Assembly (NCBI GenBank): GCA_934565795.1
Contig: CAKTIM010000005.1
Coordinates: forward strand, 62,001-126,000
Direction: 5' to 3'
Length of the DNA: 64,000 nucleotides
Source of the DNA: an uncultured Oscillospiraceae bacterium
Lineage (GTDB): Bacteria > Bacillota > Clostridia > Oscillospirales > Oscillospiraceae
Below are positions 58,287 to 64,000 of the stretch, piece after piece (position 1 is the stretch's first letter; each line of letters opens with the position of its first letter). The notes below the pieces were generated by a model. The model did no database searches. It was not told where the DNA came from and was given only the letters and a program-made list of their open reading frames with translations. The position numbers and the translations under genes are program-made.

Positions 58287-59627
58287 ATGTCCTACAACAG
58301 TGGCTTGGATGATCTGGGAGATGCCATTGAGGCGATCATCGACCATGCGGTTCGTTCGCAGGATTTTCAGCATCTGAACCAGACCATCCGTCAGGCCGTA
58401 AATACGGCGGTTGATACCGGCTCCGATGCCGTCCGCCGTGCAGTGGGCAGCGCCACCAAAAAGAGCGCCGCGCGGCGCAAGGTGGTGGACGCGCGCACCG
58501 ACGATCCGCTGTATGTTCCCGGCCATAAGGGCTGGGGGAGCGCCCCCGAGCAGCCCAATGTGAATATCTACAGCAGTACCCTGGGCTCCACCCGGGCCTC
58601 CCGCGCCCAGCGGGACGCCCAGCTGCCCGCGCTGTACCAGAATCCCACCGGGAAGCTGGCAGGCGGCATTGTAAAAACCGTGGGCGGCGGCATTATGACC
58701 CTGTTTGGCACCGGCGGCGTCATCAGCAGCGGTGTGGTTGCGCTGGTCACCCAGCTGGGCGGCACGCTGTCCGTGCTGGGCGGCTTTTCTCTGGCACTGC
58801 TGGGCGGCGGCATCTGGCTGCTGACCAGCGGCATCCGCTCCATCAAGCGGGTGGGGCGCTTTGAGCAGTACCTGCGGGTGCTGGGCAGCAAAACCCAGTG
58901 CGAGCTGAACCGGCTGGCGCAGAAGGTGGGCCGTTCACCCAAGTTCGTCCGCAAGGAGCTGAAGGGCATGATCGACGACGGCATGTTCCTGGAGGGCCAC
59001 CTGGACGAGGACGAGACCAGCCTGATCACCAGCGACGATGCCTATGTGCACTACCTGGAGGCGCGGCAGAAGCAGGCCGTCGCCCATCAGCAGGAGGTCG
59101 TGGAGACCAAGAAGCAGCAGGATGCCGCCGATGAAAGGAAGCGCTCCGCCGCGGTGCAGGAGGTGCTGGATCGGGGCAACGCCTTTATCCGGGACATCCG
59201 CGCCTGCAACGATGCCATTCCCGGCCAGGAGATTTCGGACAAGATCTCCCACATGGAGATGCTGGTGCGCAAGATCTTTGACCGGGCGGAGGCCCACCCG
59301 GAGGTGGTGCCGGAGCTGAAGAAGCTGATGGATTACTACCTGCCCATGACCGTCAAGCTGCTGAAAGCCTATGCGGACATGGACGCCCAGCCCATCCAGG
59401 GTGAGAATATCCAGAATTCCAAAAAGGAGATCGAGGAAACCCTGGATACCCTGAACGCCGCCTTTGAAAAGCTGCTGGATTCCATCTTCAAGGCCACCGC
59501 TCTGGATGTTTCCAGCGATATTACCGTCCTGAATACCCTGCTTGCCCAGGAGGGGCTGACCGACGACGAGCTGACCCGCCTGCGCAGAAAGCAGGAGGCG
59601 GGCAAAGACGATACCGATGAAGAATGA
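58287..59627 (+). CDS. XpaC-like protein (5-bromo-4-chloroindolyl phosphate hydrolysis family)
   Basis: A 446-residue protein. Residues 1-125 are soluble and charged; two glycine-rich hydrophobic segments (about 128-185) follow; then a winged-helix-like part with RLAQKVGRSPKFVRKELKGMIDDG; then a helical C-terminal domain (about 310-430) with KLMDYYLPMTVKLLKAYADMD and EETLDTLNAAFEKLLDSIF, the XpaC signature. Despite the family name the biochemical activity is not established. The gene is coupled to telA (14 bases), the usual partner, and both are linked to tellurite or envelope-stress phenotypes. GGGGAGG precedes the ATG. Confidence 0.86.
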   Translation: MSYNSGLDDLGDAIEAIIDHAVRSQDFQHLNQTIRQAVNTAVDTGSDAVRRAVGSATKKSAARRKVVDARTDDPLYVPGHKGWGSAPEQPNVNIYSSTLGSTRASRAQRDAQLPALYQNPTGKLAGGIVKTVGGGIMTLFGTGGVISSGVVALVTQLGGTLSVLGGFSLALLGGGIWLLTSGIRSIKRVGRFEQYLRVLGSKTQCELNRLAQKVGRSPKFVRKELKGMIDDGMFLEGHLDEDETSLITSDDAYVHYLEARQKQAVAHQQEVVETKKQQDAADERKRSAAVQEVLDRGNAFIRDIRACNDAIPGQEISDKISHMEMLVRKIFDRAEAHPEVVPELKKLMDYYLPMTVKLLKAYADMDAQPIQGENIQNSKKEIEETLDTLNAAFEKLLDSIFKATALDVSSDITVLNTLLAQEGLTDDELTRLRRKQEAGKDDTDEE

Positions 59628-59641
59628 GAGGAGATTATCCG

Positions 59642-60790
59642 ATGGAAAATGATGTGACGAAGATCGCTGTTCCCAGCCTGACCCTGGAGCCGGAGCTGGA
59701 TGCCAAGCCCAAAACCGACATTGCCCCCCAGGCCGCCCCGGAGGAGCCGAAGGTTCCCGAGCCGGTGCTCACGCCGGAGGAGCAGCAGATCGTAACGGAA
59801 TTTGCCGCCAAGATCGACGTGGAGAATACCGCACAGATTTTGCAGTACGGCGCAGGCACCCAGAAGAAGATGGCCGATTTCTCCGACGCCGCCCTGACCA
59901 ATGTCCGCGCGCAGGATCTGGGCGAGGTGGGCGACCTGATCGTAAACGTGGTGGGGGAGCTGAAGGGCTTCGACACCGAGGAGGAGAAGGGCTTCCTGGG
60001 CTTTTTCAAGAAGCAGGCGAACAAGCTGGAGCTGATGAAGGCCCGCTATGACAAGGCCGAGGTCAGCGTTGAGAAGATCAGCGACGCCTTGCAGCAGCAC
60101 CAGATTCGCCTGATGAAGGACTCTGCCATGCTGGATCAGATGTACGATCAGAACCTGGCCTATTTCAAGGAGCTGACCATGTATATCCTGGCCGGCAAGC
60201 AGAAGCTGGAGGAGGTTCGCGCCGGGAAGCTGGCCGAGCTGGAGGCTACCGCCCAGCGCACCGGCCTTGCCGAGGATGTGCAGGCGGCCAAGGATCTGGC
60301 CGATAAGTGCCAGCGGTTTGAAAAGAAGATTTACGACCTGGAGCTGACCCGCGCCATCTCCATGCAGACCGCTCCCCAGATCCGCATGATTCAGAACAAC
60401 GACAATGTGATGGTGGAAAAGATTCAGACCACCCTGGTCAACACCATCCCTCTGTGGAAAAACCAGATGGTCATCACCCTGGGCATTGCCCACGCCAGCG
60501 AGGCCGCAGCGGCCCAGCGCCAGGTGAACGACGTGACCAACGCCCTGCTTCAGGCCAATGCCAAGCGGCTGCACACCGCCTCTGTGGAGACGGCCAAGGA
60601 GGCAGAGCGGGGCATCGTGGATATCGAGACGCTGAAAAAGACCAACGCCGAGCTGATTCAGACATTGGACGATGTGATGAAGATTCAGCAGGACGGCCGC
60701 ACCCAGCGCCTGGCTGCCGAGGCCGAAATGGCCAAGATGGAAACCGACCTGAAAAACAAGCTCCTGCAAATTCGCAGCGGCAAGCAGTAA
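59642..60790 (+). CDS. telA: TelA-family toxic anion resistance protein
   Basis: A 382-residue, nearly all-helical protein without membrane segments. Typical TelA stretches are LTPEEQQIVTEFAAKID, GFFKKQANKLELMKARYDKAEVSVEKI, LMKDSAMLDQMYDQNLAYFKEL, and TLVNTIPLWKNQMVITLGIAHASEA. Homologues give resistance to tellurite and to some cell-wall-active compounds; the mechanism is unknown. The ATG at 59642 is 8 bases after GAGGAG. It forms an operon with the XpaC-like gene. A TerY-P type operon faces it 570 bases away; TelA is a recurrent partner of Ter systems. Confidence 0.94.
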   Translation: MENDVTKIAVPSLTLEPELDAKPKTDIAPQAAPEEPKVPEPVLTPEEQQIVTEFAAKIDVENTAQILQYGAGTQKKMADFSDAALTNVRAQDLGEVGDLIVNVVGELKGFDTEEEKGFLGFFKKQANKLELMKARYDKAEVSVEKISDALQQHQIRLMKDSAMLDQMYDQNLAYFKELTMYILAGKQKLEEVRAGKLAELEATAQRTGLAEDVQAAKDLADKCQRFEKKIYDLELTRAISMQTAPQIRMIQNNDNVMVEKIQTTLVNTIPLWKNQMVITLGIAHASEAAAAQRQVNDVTNALLQANAKRLHTASVETAKEAERGIVDIETLKKTNAELIQTLDDVMKIQQDGRTQRLAAEAEMAKMETDLKNKLLQIRSGKQ

Positions 60791-60815
60791 TTTCATTTGA
60801 TGCTGTCACAATCGG

Positions 60816-60854
60816 GCGGCAGGCTCTTTCCTTGCGGAAGGGCCTGCCGCTTTT
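60816..60854 (+). terminator. Terminator after telA
   Basis: GCGGCAGGC (60816-60824) and an inner TTCC pair with GGAA and GCCTGCCGC (60842-60850), followed by TTTT. Confidence 0.85.
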
Positions 60855-60857
60855 CGC

Positions 60858-60915
60858 TGATTTAAATCAGAGATTTCCAAAAGATGTACAAATTATTGGA
60901 CAGGAGCTTCCCTAA
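60858..60915. repeat. Degenerate end of the palindromic repeat family
   Basis: GATTTAAATCAGAG at 60859 and GAGCTTCCCTA near 60904 match the two parts of one terminal arm of the 15702-15865 element, separated here by about 31 unrelated bases. A further partial arm, TTGAATCAGAGCTTTTC, is at about 56898-56914. Confidence 0.5.
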
Positions 60916-60945
60916 AATTGTGTCGCACGGGAGGCGTGTCAAGAC

Positions 60946-60974
60946 TTGTATTTCAATTTTTTTCATGATATGAT
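60946..60974 (+). promoter_or_regulatory. Promoter of the small gene at 61010
   Basis: TTGTAT (60946-60951), 17-base spacer, TATGAT (60969-60974), about 35 bases before the start codon. Confidence 0.75.
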
Positions 60975-61009
60975 TCCCGTCGAGTTTGGCTTCAAGGAGA
61001 ATGATCGAC

Positions 61010-61312
61010 ATGACCAGCACCCAGCAGCGGGCAGAATTTGCCGCCCGCGAACGCGCCGCATTCAGCAAGATTCCCGGCATGGCAGAGCTTCTGCATACGC
61101 CCCCGGAAAAGCGGGACGATGTGGAGGGCCGCTACCCCGATGCCGCCTTCGCGCTGATGGTGGCGGGCCACCTGTCCATGGGCAACCAGGAGCAGAACGC
61201 CATCCACCAAAAGGCCTACCTTTCCATTCTTGGAGGCGAGCCGATCCAGAACGTCCGTTTCCGCTATGACTACGACCTGGAGCAATACCTGGAACGCCAC
61301 ATGTGGGACTGA
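61010..61312 (+). CDS. Small cytoplasmic protein of unknown function
   Basis: A 100-residue helical protein that I do not recognise; it has no signal peptide or membrane segment. It contains RAEFAARERAAFSKIPGMAELL, DAAFALMVAGHLSMG and a tyrosine-rich end (FRYDYDLEQYLERHMW). The ATG at 61010 is 10 bases after AAGGAG; an ATG at 61001 is too close to that site. It has its own promoter and a strong convergent terminator, so it is an independent gene between telA and the TerY-P operon. Any link with Ter function is only suggested by position. Confidence 0.78.
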   Translation: MTSTQQRAEFAARERAAFSKIPGMAELLHTPPEKRDDVEGRYPDAAFALMVAGHLSMGNQEQNAIHQKAYLSILGGEPIQNVRFRYDYDLEQYLERHMWD

Positions 61313-61352
61313 CGCAAAACACCCCGGACAGCTTCGTCCGGGGTGTTTGCGT
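61312..61352. terminator. Convergent terminator between the small gene and the TerY-P operon
   Basis: ACGCAAAACACCCCGGAC (61312-61329) pairs with GTCCGGGGTGTTTGCGT (61336-61352), one bulged A, loop AGCTTC. It is symmetrical and can serve both strands. Confidence 0.88.
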
Positions 61353-61360
61353 TGGGGCAG

Positions 61361-61714
61361 CTACAGGTCGCCGCCCTGGAACTGGAGCTTATCCTTGATG
61401 GCTCCGATTTCATTGTAGGTGACGCCGCACCAGGGGCAGGTGATGGCGCTTTCCCCACGGTAGCAGCAGATTTTTCCGCAGTTGCAGTCGTAGAAAAAGG
61501 ATTCCGCGCCGCAGTAGGGGCAGCCGGGGTAGCTCTCCAGCTTCGGCAGGCGGCTGGAGATCGGGTTGCGGTCATAGCCCTCCTGACTGGCCCGGCGCTC
61601 GTCGATGGGGAACGCCCAGGTGCGGTACCATTCTCCGTCCTCCAGCTCCTCGATCCGAATGCCGAAGGCTTTTCGGGTTTGGGTGCATTTTTGCAGGATA
61701 ACGGCAGCTTTCAT
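61361..61714 (-). CDS. Zinc-ribbon protein of the TerY-C type
   Basis: A 117-residue protein. The first 55 residues are a small mixed domain (AAVILQKCTQTRKAFGIRIEEL); then comes a cysteine-rich zinc-binding region: C65/C68 (CPYC), C77/C79 (CNC), C83/C84 and C93/C96 (CPWC), the pattern of TerY-C domains often fused to or beside VWA proteins of Ter systems. It overlaps the end of the PP2C gene by ATGA and is the last gene of the operon. AGGAGG lies 7 bases before its ATG. Its role is unknown; metal or partner binding is likely. Confidence 0.8.
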   Translation of the reverse strand: MKAAVILQKCTQTRKAFGIRIEELEDGEWYRTWAFPIDERRASQEGYDRNPISSRLPKLESYPGCPYCGAESFFYDCNCGKICCYRGESAITCPWCGVTYNEIGAIKDKLQFQGGDL

Positions 61715-62694
61715 TCTGTTTCCTCCTGTTCCTCCGGGATTTCCGGCGTGGTCAAGCATTCCTCCTGCGCCTCGTCCGGCAGGGGAGCAGCCTCTGCCTT
61801 CTCCGACGCGGGCGCGGTGTCTCCGGCAGCCTCCGGCTCCGCCTCCTCCGGGGCGGGTGGGGCCTCCGGGCCGAACCAGGCCAGCTCTACGGTGGTGTCG
61901 TCGCCGCAGCCCAGGCGGCTGGTTTCCTCCAGCCAGCCGGGCAGGTTGGCCTCCACCGCCCGGACACCGTAATTGTTCAGCATGTCAAAATATTGGGTGC
62001 AGGTTTTTGCAAATTCCGCCTCGTCCACAAAGCTGTTGGCAAAGCCGTCCGTGGACAGCAGGTACGCATAGGGCATTCCCTCGTCCCAGGGGCGTATCCG
62101 CAGGGTGGATACCGCCCGCTTCCAGGCATCCTTGGAGCACAGCGAGTGGGATTCCACCCCCAGCAGCTTGTCGCCCTGCACCACCGGCTGCGCGCCCTGG
62201 GCATCCACATACATAATGTCACCGTCGCCGATCTGAAAGGCAAATACGAATTCCGGCGCAATGAGCAGCCCCAGCAGGGTGGTGCTGTACAGACGGTAGA
62301 TTTCGGCCTCCGAGGCCTCCTCCCGCTTAGGCTCCCGCTCATCATGCTGATGCTTTGCCAGGACGACCTCCTTCCATTCCTGCTCGATTATCTGGGCAAT
62401 GCGCACACTGCCCTCCTGATTCAGGTAGGTGGGCAGCAGCTTCAGTCCGTTTTCGGGCTCCGGGCCGTTGGCGTAGCCCTCATACTGCTCCTTCATTACC
62501 TTGCAAAATACACCGGCCGCAATTTTGGAGCCGTCGGCGCTGTAGGGGCAGGATTTGCTGCCGTGGCCGTCCGCCACCGACAGTACCCGGACGCCGCTGC
62601 CCAGCTCCATGTCCAGCCGGTTATCCTGGCACTGCGTGCCGCTGCGGATATGGGAAAAGCCCTGCACGCATGCTCCGAATACATAAGGCTTCAT
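61711..62694 (-). CDS. PP2C-type protein phosphatase of a TerY-P module
   Basis: A 327-residue phosphatase. Metal-binding motifs are CQDNRL (Asp24), SVADGHGS (Asp42) and, later, STDGFANS and GCGDDTTVEL, so the active site looks complete. The last 50 residues are an acidic Pro/Glu/Ala-rich tail. It lies between a VWA gene (28 bases upstream) and the zinc-ribbon gene. Kinase, VWA protein and PP2C phosphatase together are the TerY-P triad described in Ter-type stress systems. The ATG at 62694 follows GGAGG; an upstream in-frame start would overlap the VWA gene. Confidence 0.9.
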   Translation of the reverse strand: MKPYVFGACVQGFSHIRSGTQCQDNRLDMELGSGVRVLSVADGHGSKSCPYSADGSKIAAGVFCKVMKEQYEGYANGPEPENGLKLLPTYLNQEGSVRIAQIIEQEWKEVVLAKHQHDEREPKREEASEAEIYRLYSTTLLGLLIAPEFVFAFQIGDGDIMYVDAQGAQPVVQGDKLLGVESHSLCSKDAWKRAVSTLRIRPWDEGMPYAYLLSTDGFANSFVDEAEFAKTCTQYFDMLNNYGVRAVEANLPGWLEETSRLGCGDDTTVELAWFGPEAPPAPEEAEPEAAGDTAPASEKAEAAPLPDEAQEECLTTPEIPEEQEETE

Positions 62695-62722
62695 GCTTGT
62701 TCCTCCGGCGCTGCCGTTGCCC

Positions 62723-63466
62723 TTACCACACATCGTCCTCGTCCGAATCAGGCAGATCGGGCACGGTCAGATTGTTGGGGAGAATCGTCTCAGGGGCGGG
62801 CTGCGGCGTATCCTGGGCCTCGTCCTCCGGGCCGATCTCCACCGCCTTGCTGACGGGGGAGGAAACCACGCTGGCGATGGTGGAGGCCCACTTGATCAGG
62901 TGCACCAGCGTTTCAGGCTTGCCCGCGTCGAACACGGTTTCGGGATTGCCGGTAAAGGCCTCCAGCACAGACCGATCCGCGCCCTTGCCGATGGCAATGG
63001 CCACCCGCACCGCCTTTTTGCCCCAGGGCATTTTCAGCAGCTTGTCCAGGGGACGCTTCCAGTCGTCCGTGGGCATGCCGTCGGAGAGGATCACGATCAC
63101 CGGCGGCAGCGCGCGGGCGGGCATGGGGGGCATCTCCAGCTGGGCGGCAAGGGCCTCAAAGGCTCTGCCCATGTCCGTCACGGCGTAGGGATCGATGCTC
63201 AGATCCTCCCAGACAAAATCCTCCAGCCGCACCGCCTCCGGGGTGACCCAGGATGCGCCGGTGGCGAATTTCAGGGTGCGGATAAACAGCTGGGCGTTGG
63301 GGTTGTTGTCCGCCTCGTCCTTCATGGGCTGAATGCACTCCTGAATGGCGTGGTTCAGCGCGTCGATCTTGTCGCCGGCCATGGAGCCGGAGCAGTCGAC
63401 CACCCAGAAGAAGTGCAGCGGTCTGCTGGCCATCTGGCCGCCGGGGGTATTGAGATTCTTTTCCAT
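62723..63466 (-). CDS. terY: TerY-like VWA domain protein
   Basis: A 247-residue cytoplasmic protein with a von Willebrand A domain (about residues 15-200). The metal-ion-dependent adhesion site is complete: DCSGS (Asp24, Ser26, Ser28), the threonine in VTDMGRAF and the aspartate in ILSDGMPTDDW. An acidic tail (about 205-247) rich in Asp, Glu and Pro follows. TerY proteins are thought to scaffold metal-dependent complexes with the kinase and phosphatase encoded beside them. The ATG at 63466 is 9 bases after AGGAGG and 28 bases from the kinase stop. Confidence 0.9.
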   Translation of the reverse strand: MEKNLNTPGGQMASRPLHFFWVVDCSGSMAGDKIDALNHAIQECIQPMKDEADNNPNAQLFIRTLKFATGASWVTPEAVRLEDFVWEDLSIDPYAVTDMGRAFEALAAQLEMPPMPARALPPVIVILSDGMPTDDWKRPLDKLLKMPWGKKAVRVAIAIGKGADRSVLEAFTGNPETVFDAGKPETLVHLIKWASTIASVVSSPVSKAVEIGPEDEAQDTPQPAPETILPNNLTVPDLPDSDEDDVW

Positions 63467-63494
63467 TGCGATATTCCTCCTATGTGATATACAA

Positions 63495-64000
63495 TTACAT
63501 GAATTCGCCGGTTTTAGAGCCGAAGCTGATTTTTGCATCCTTCGCGGCAGTGGCCGCCCGGCCGGGGGGCACCACCGTCTGGGTGCCGTCGGCACGCAGA
63601 TAAGTCCAGTTGGCCGTGCTGTCGTTGCGCAGGCCCAGGATTTTGGGGTTCTTGGGATTCTGGATCACCGTTCCCGCCACAGCGTCGATGTCACTGCCGC
63701 TGTCCAGCAGATAGGCCCGCAGCACCGCGTTGGGCAGCAGTACCTGCCGCTGCTTGCCGATCTTCAGCACATGGGGCATGGGAACTGCCGTCCTGCAGCG
63801 CCAGCACAGGTGCGCCTGTCCGTCGCTGACCTTCTGCGGGTCATAGAACAGCTCCGCGCCGCATTTGGGGCAGGGGACGATGCCGCCCATCAGGTTGGCC
63901 ATGGCGTTCATCCACCGCTTTTCCGTCACCCGCTGGTTGGGGTTGCGCAGGCCCACGGTGAAGGACTCCGTAAACAGATCCTTCAGCTCCTGGGGATACA
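63495..64000 (-). CDS. Protein kinase of the TerY-P type, C-terminal part
   Basis: The gene enters from beyond the right edge; about 168 codons are visible with the frame open to base 64000. The visible part begins with a kinase C-lobe end (LKDLFTESFTVGLRNPNQRVTEKRW), followed by a zinc ribbon (VPCPKCG and HLCWRCR) and a beta-rich FHA-like or SH3-like end (NPKILGLRNDSTANW). The kinase core itself is outside the window, so the family call rests on this tail and on the operon (VWA and PP2C downstream). This gene is probably first or near-first in the operon. Confidence 0.78.
   Translation of the reverse strand, partial: YPQELKDLFTESFTVGLRNPNQRVTEKRWMNAMANLMGGIVPCPKCGAELFYDPQKVSDGQAHLCWRCRTAVPMPHVLKIGKQRQVLLPNAVLRAYLLDSGSDIDAVAGTVIQNPKNPKILGLRNDSTANWTYLRADGTQTVVPPGRAATAAKDAKISFGSKTGEFM

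Noticed and set aside
1..64000. rRNA, tRNA, prophage or insertion-sequence genes
   Set aside because: No cloverleaf-like or rRNA-like segment, integrase, transposase or phage structural gene was recognised in the window.

Overview
The window is high-GC (about 60 percent), densely coded and organised in short operons with clear -35/-10 promoters, AGGAGG-type ribosome binding sites and GC-rich hairpin terminators. Gene content (PASTA kinase with RsgA, AzlCD, MoxR/DUF58/transglutaminase trio, VanZ, a Noc-like ParB, LytR-CpsA-Psr proteins, a bacterial CODH/acetyl-CoA synthase set, no outer-membrane genes) points to an anaerobic Gram-positive member of the Clostridia, most like the gut Oscillospiraceae. 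This is inferred from gene content only. I saw no rRNA or tRNA genes, CRISPR array, transposase or prophage.

Layout. 1-3558: tail of a PP2C phosphatase, PASTA Ser/Thr kinase (prkC) and rsgA. 3718-7684: a four-gene operon of one unknown anchored protein, two tandem phosphodiester glycosidases and an Lgt-like membrane protein. 7681-9061: aspartate kinase with its own promoter and terminator. 9065-15925 (minus): cell-surface polysaccharide control (CapA/Wzz-like protein, LCP lipoprotein, small secreted acidic protein, BY-kinase), then a cytoplasmic family-2 glycosidase. 16025-20150 (minus): an RND transporter with a large inserted coiled coil. 20308-24347: ymdB, an SbcD-like nuclease and a YhaN-like ATPase. 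24348-25016: nested degenerate repeats. 25017-33514: two related minus-strand leucine-rich-repeat proteins flank a plus-strand block (azlCD, mntP, vanZ, lipoprotein, MBOAT acyltransferase, DHHW protein). 33550-38518: Noc-like ParB divergent from the MoxR/DUF58/transglutaminase operon. 38534-43618: a composite repeat, small protein, 2-hydroxyacid dehydrogenase, MATE exporter, and an ECF sigma factor with its likely anti-sigma partner. 43705-48675: cooS-cooC-acsB behind a strong promoter. 48695-52257 (minus): small unknown protein, then a murI-udk-HAD-DUF89 operon. 52292-58145: an LCP protein divergent from a glycosyltransferase/PIG-L deacetylase cluster. 58206-64000: XpaC-like and TelA genes facing, across a small unknown gene and a convergent terminator, a TerY-P type operon (kinase, VWA protein, PP2C phosphatase, zinc-ribbon protein).

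How the parts work together. Envelope biogenesis dominates: PASTA-kinase signalling, tyrosine-kinase-controlled polysaccharide export, two LCP ligases, O-acylation by MBOAT/DHHW, a glycosyltransferase/deacetylase cluster and murI. The metabolic centre is cooS-cooC-acsB, which encodes CO2/CO interconversion and acetyl-CoA assembly but lacks the corrinoid protein and methyltransferase genes, so these must lie elsewhere if the pathway is complete. The parts I find most worth following are the glycosidase/Lgt-like operon, in which Lgt active-site positions are replaced, the TerY-P/TelA region, the coiled-coil RND pump, and the palindromic repeats, one of which sits in the 5' leader of the capsule operon.
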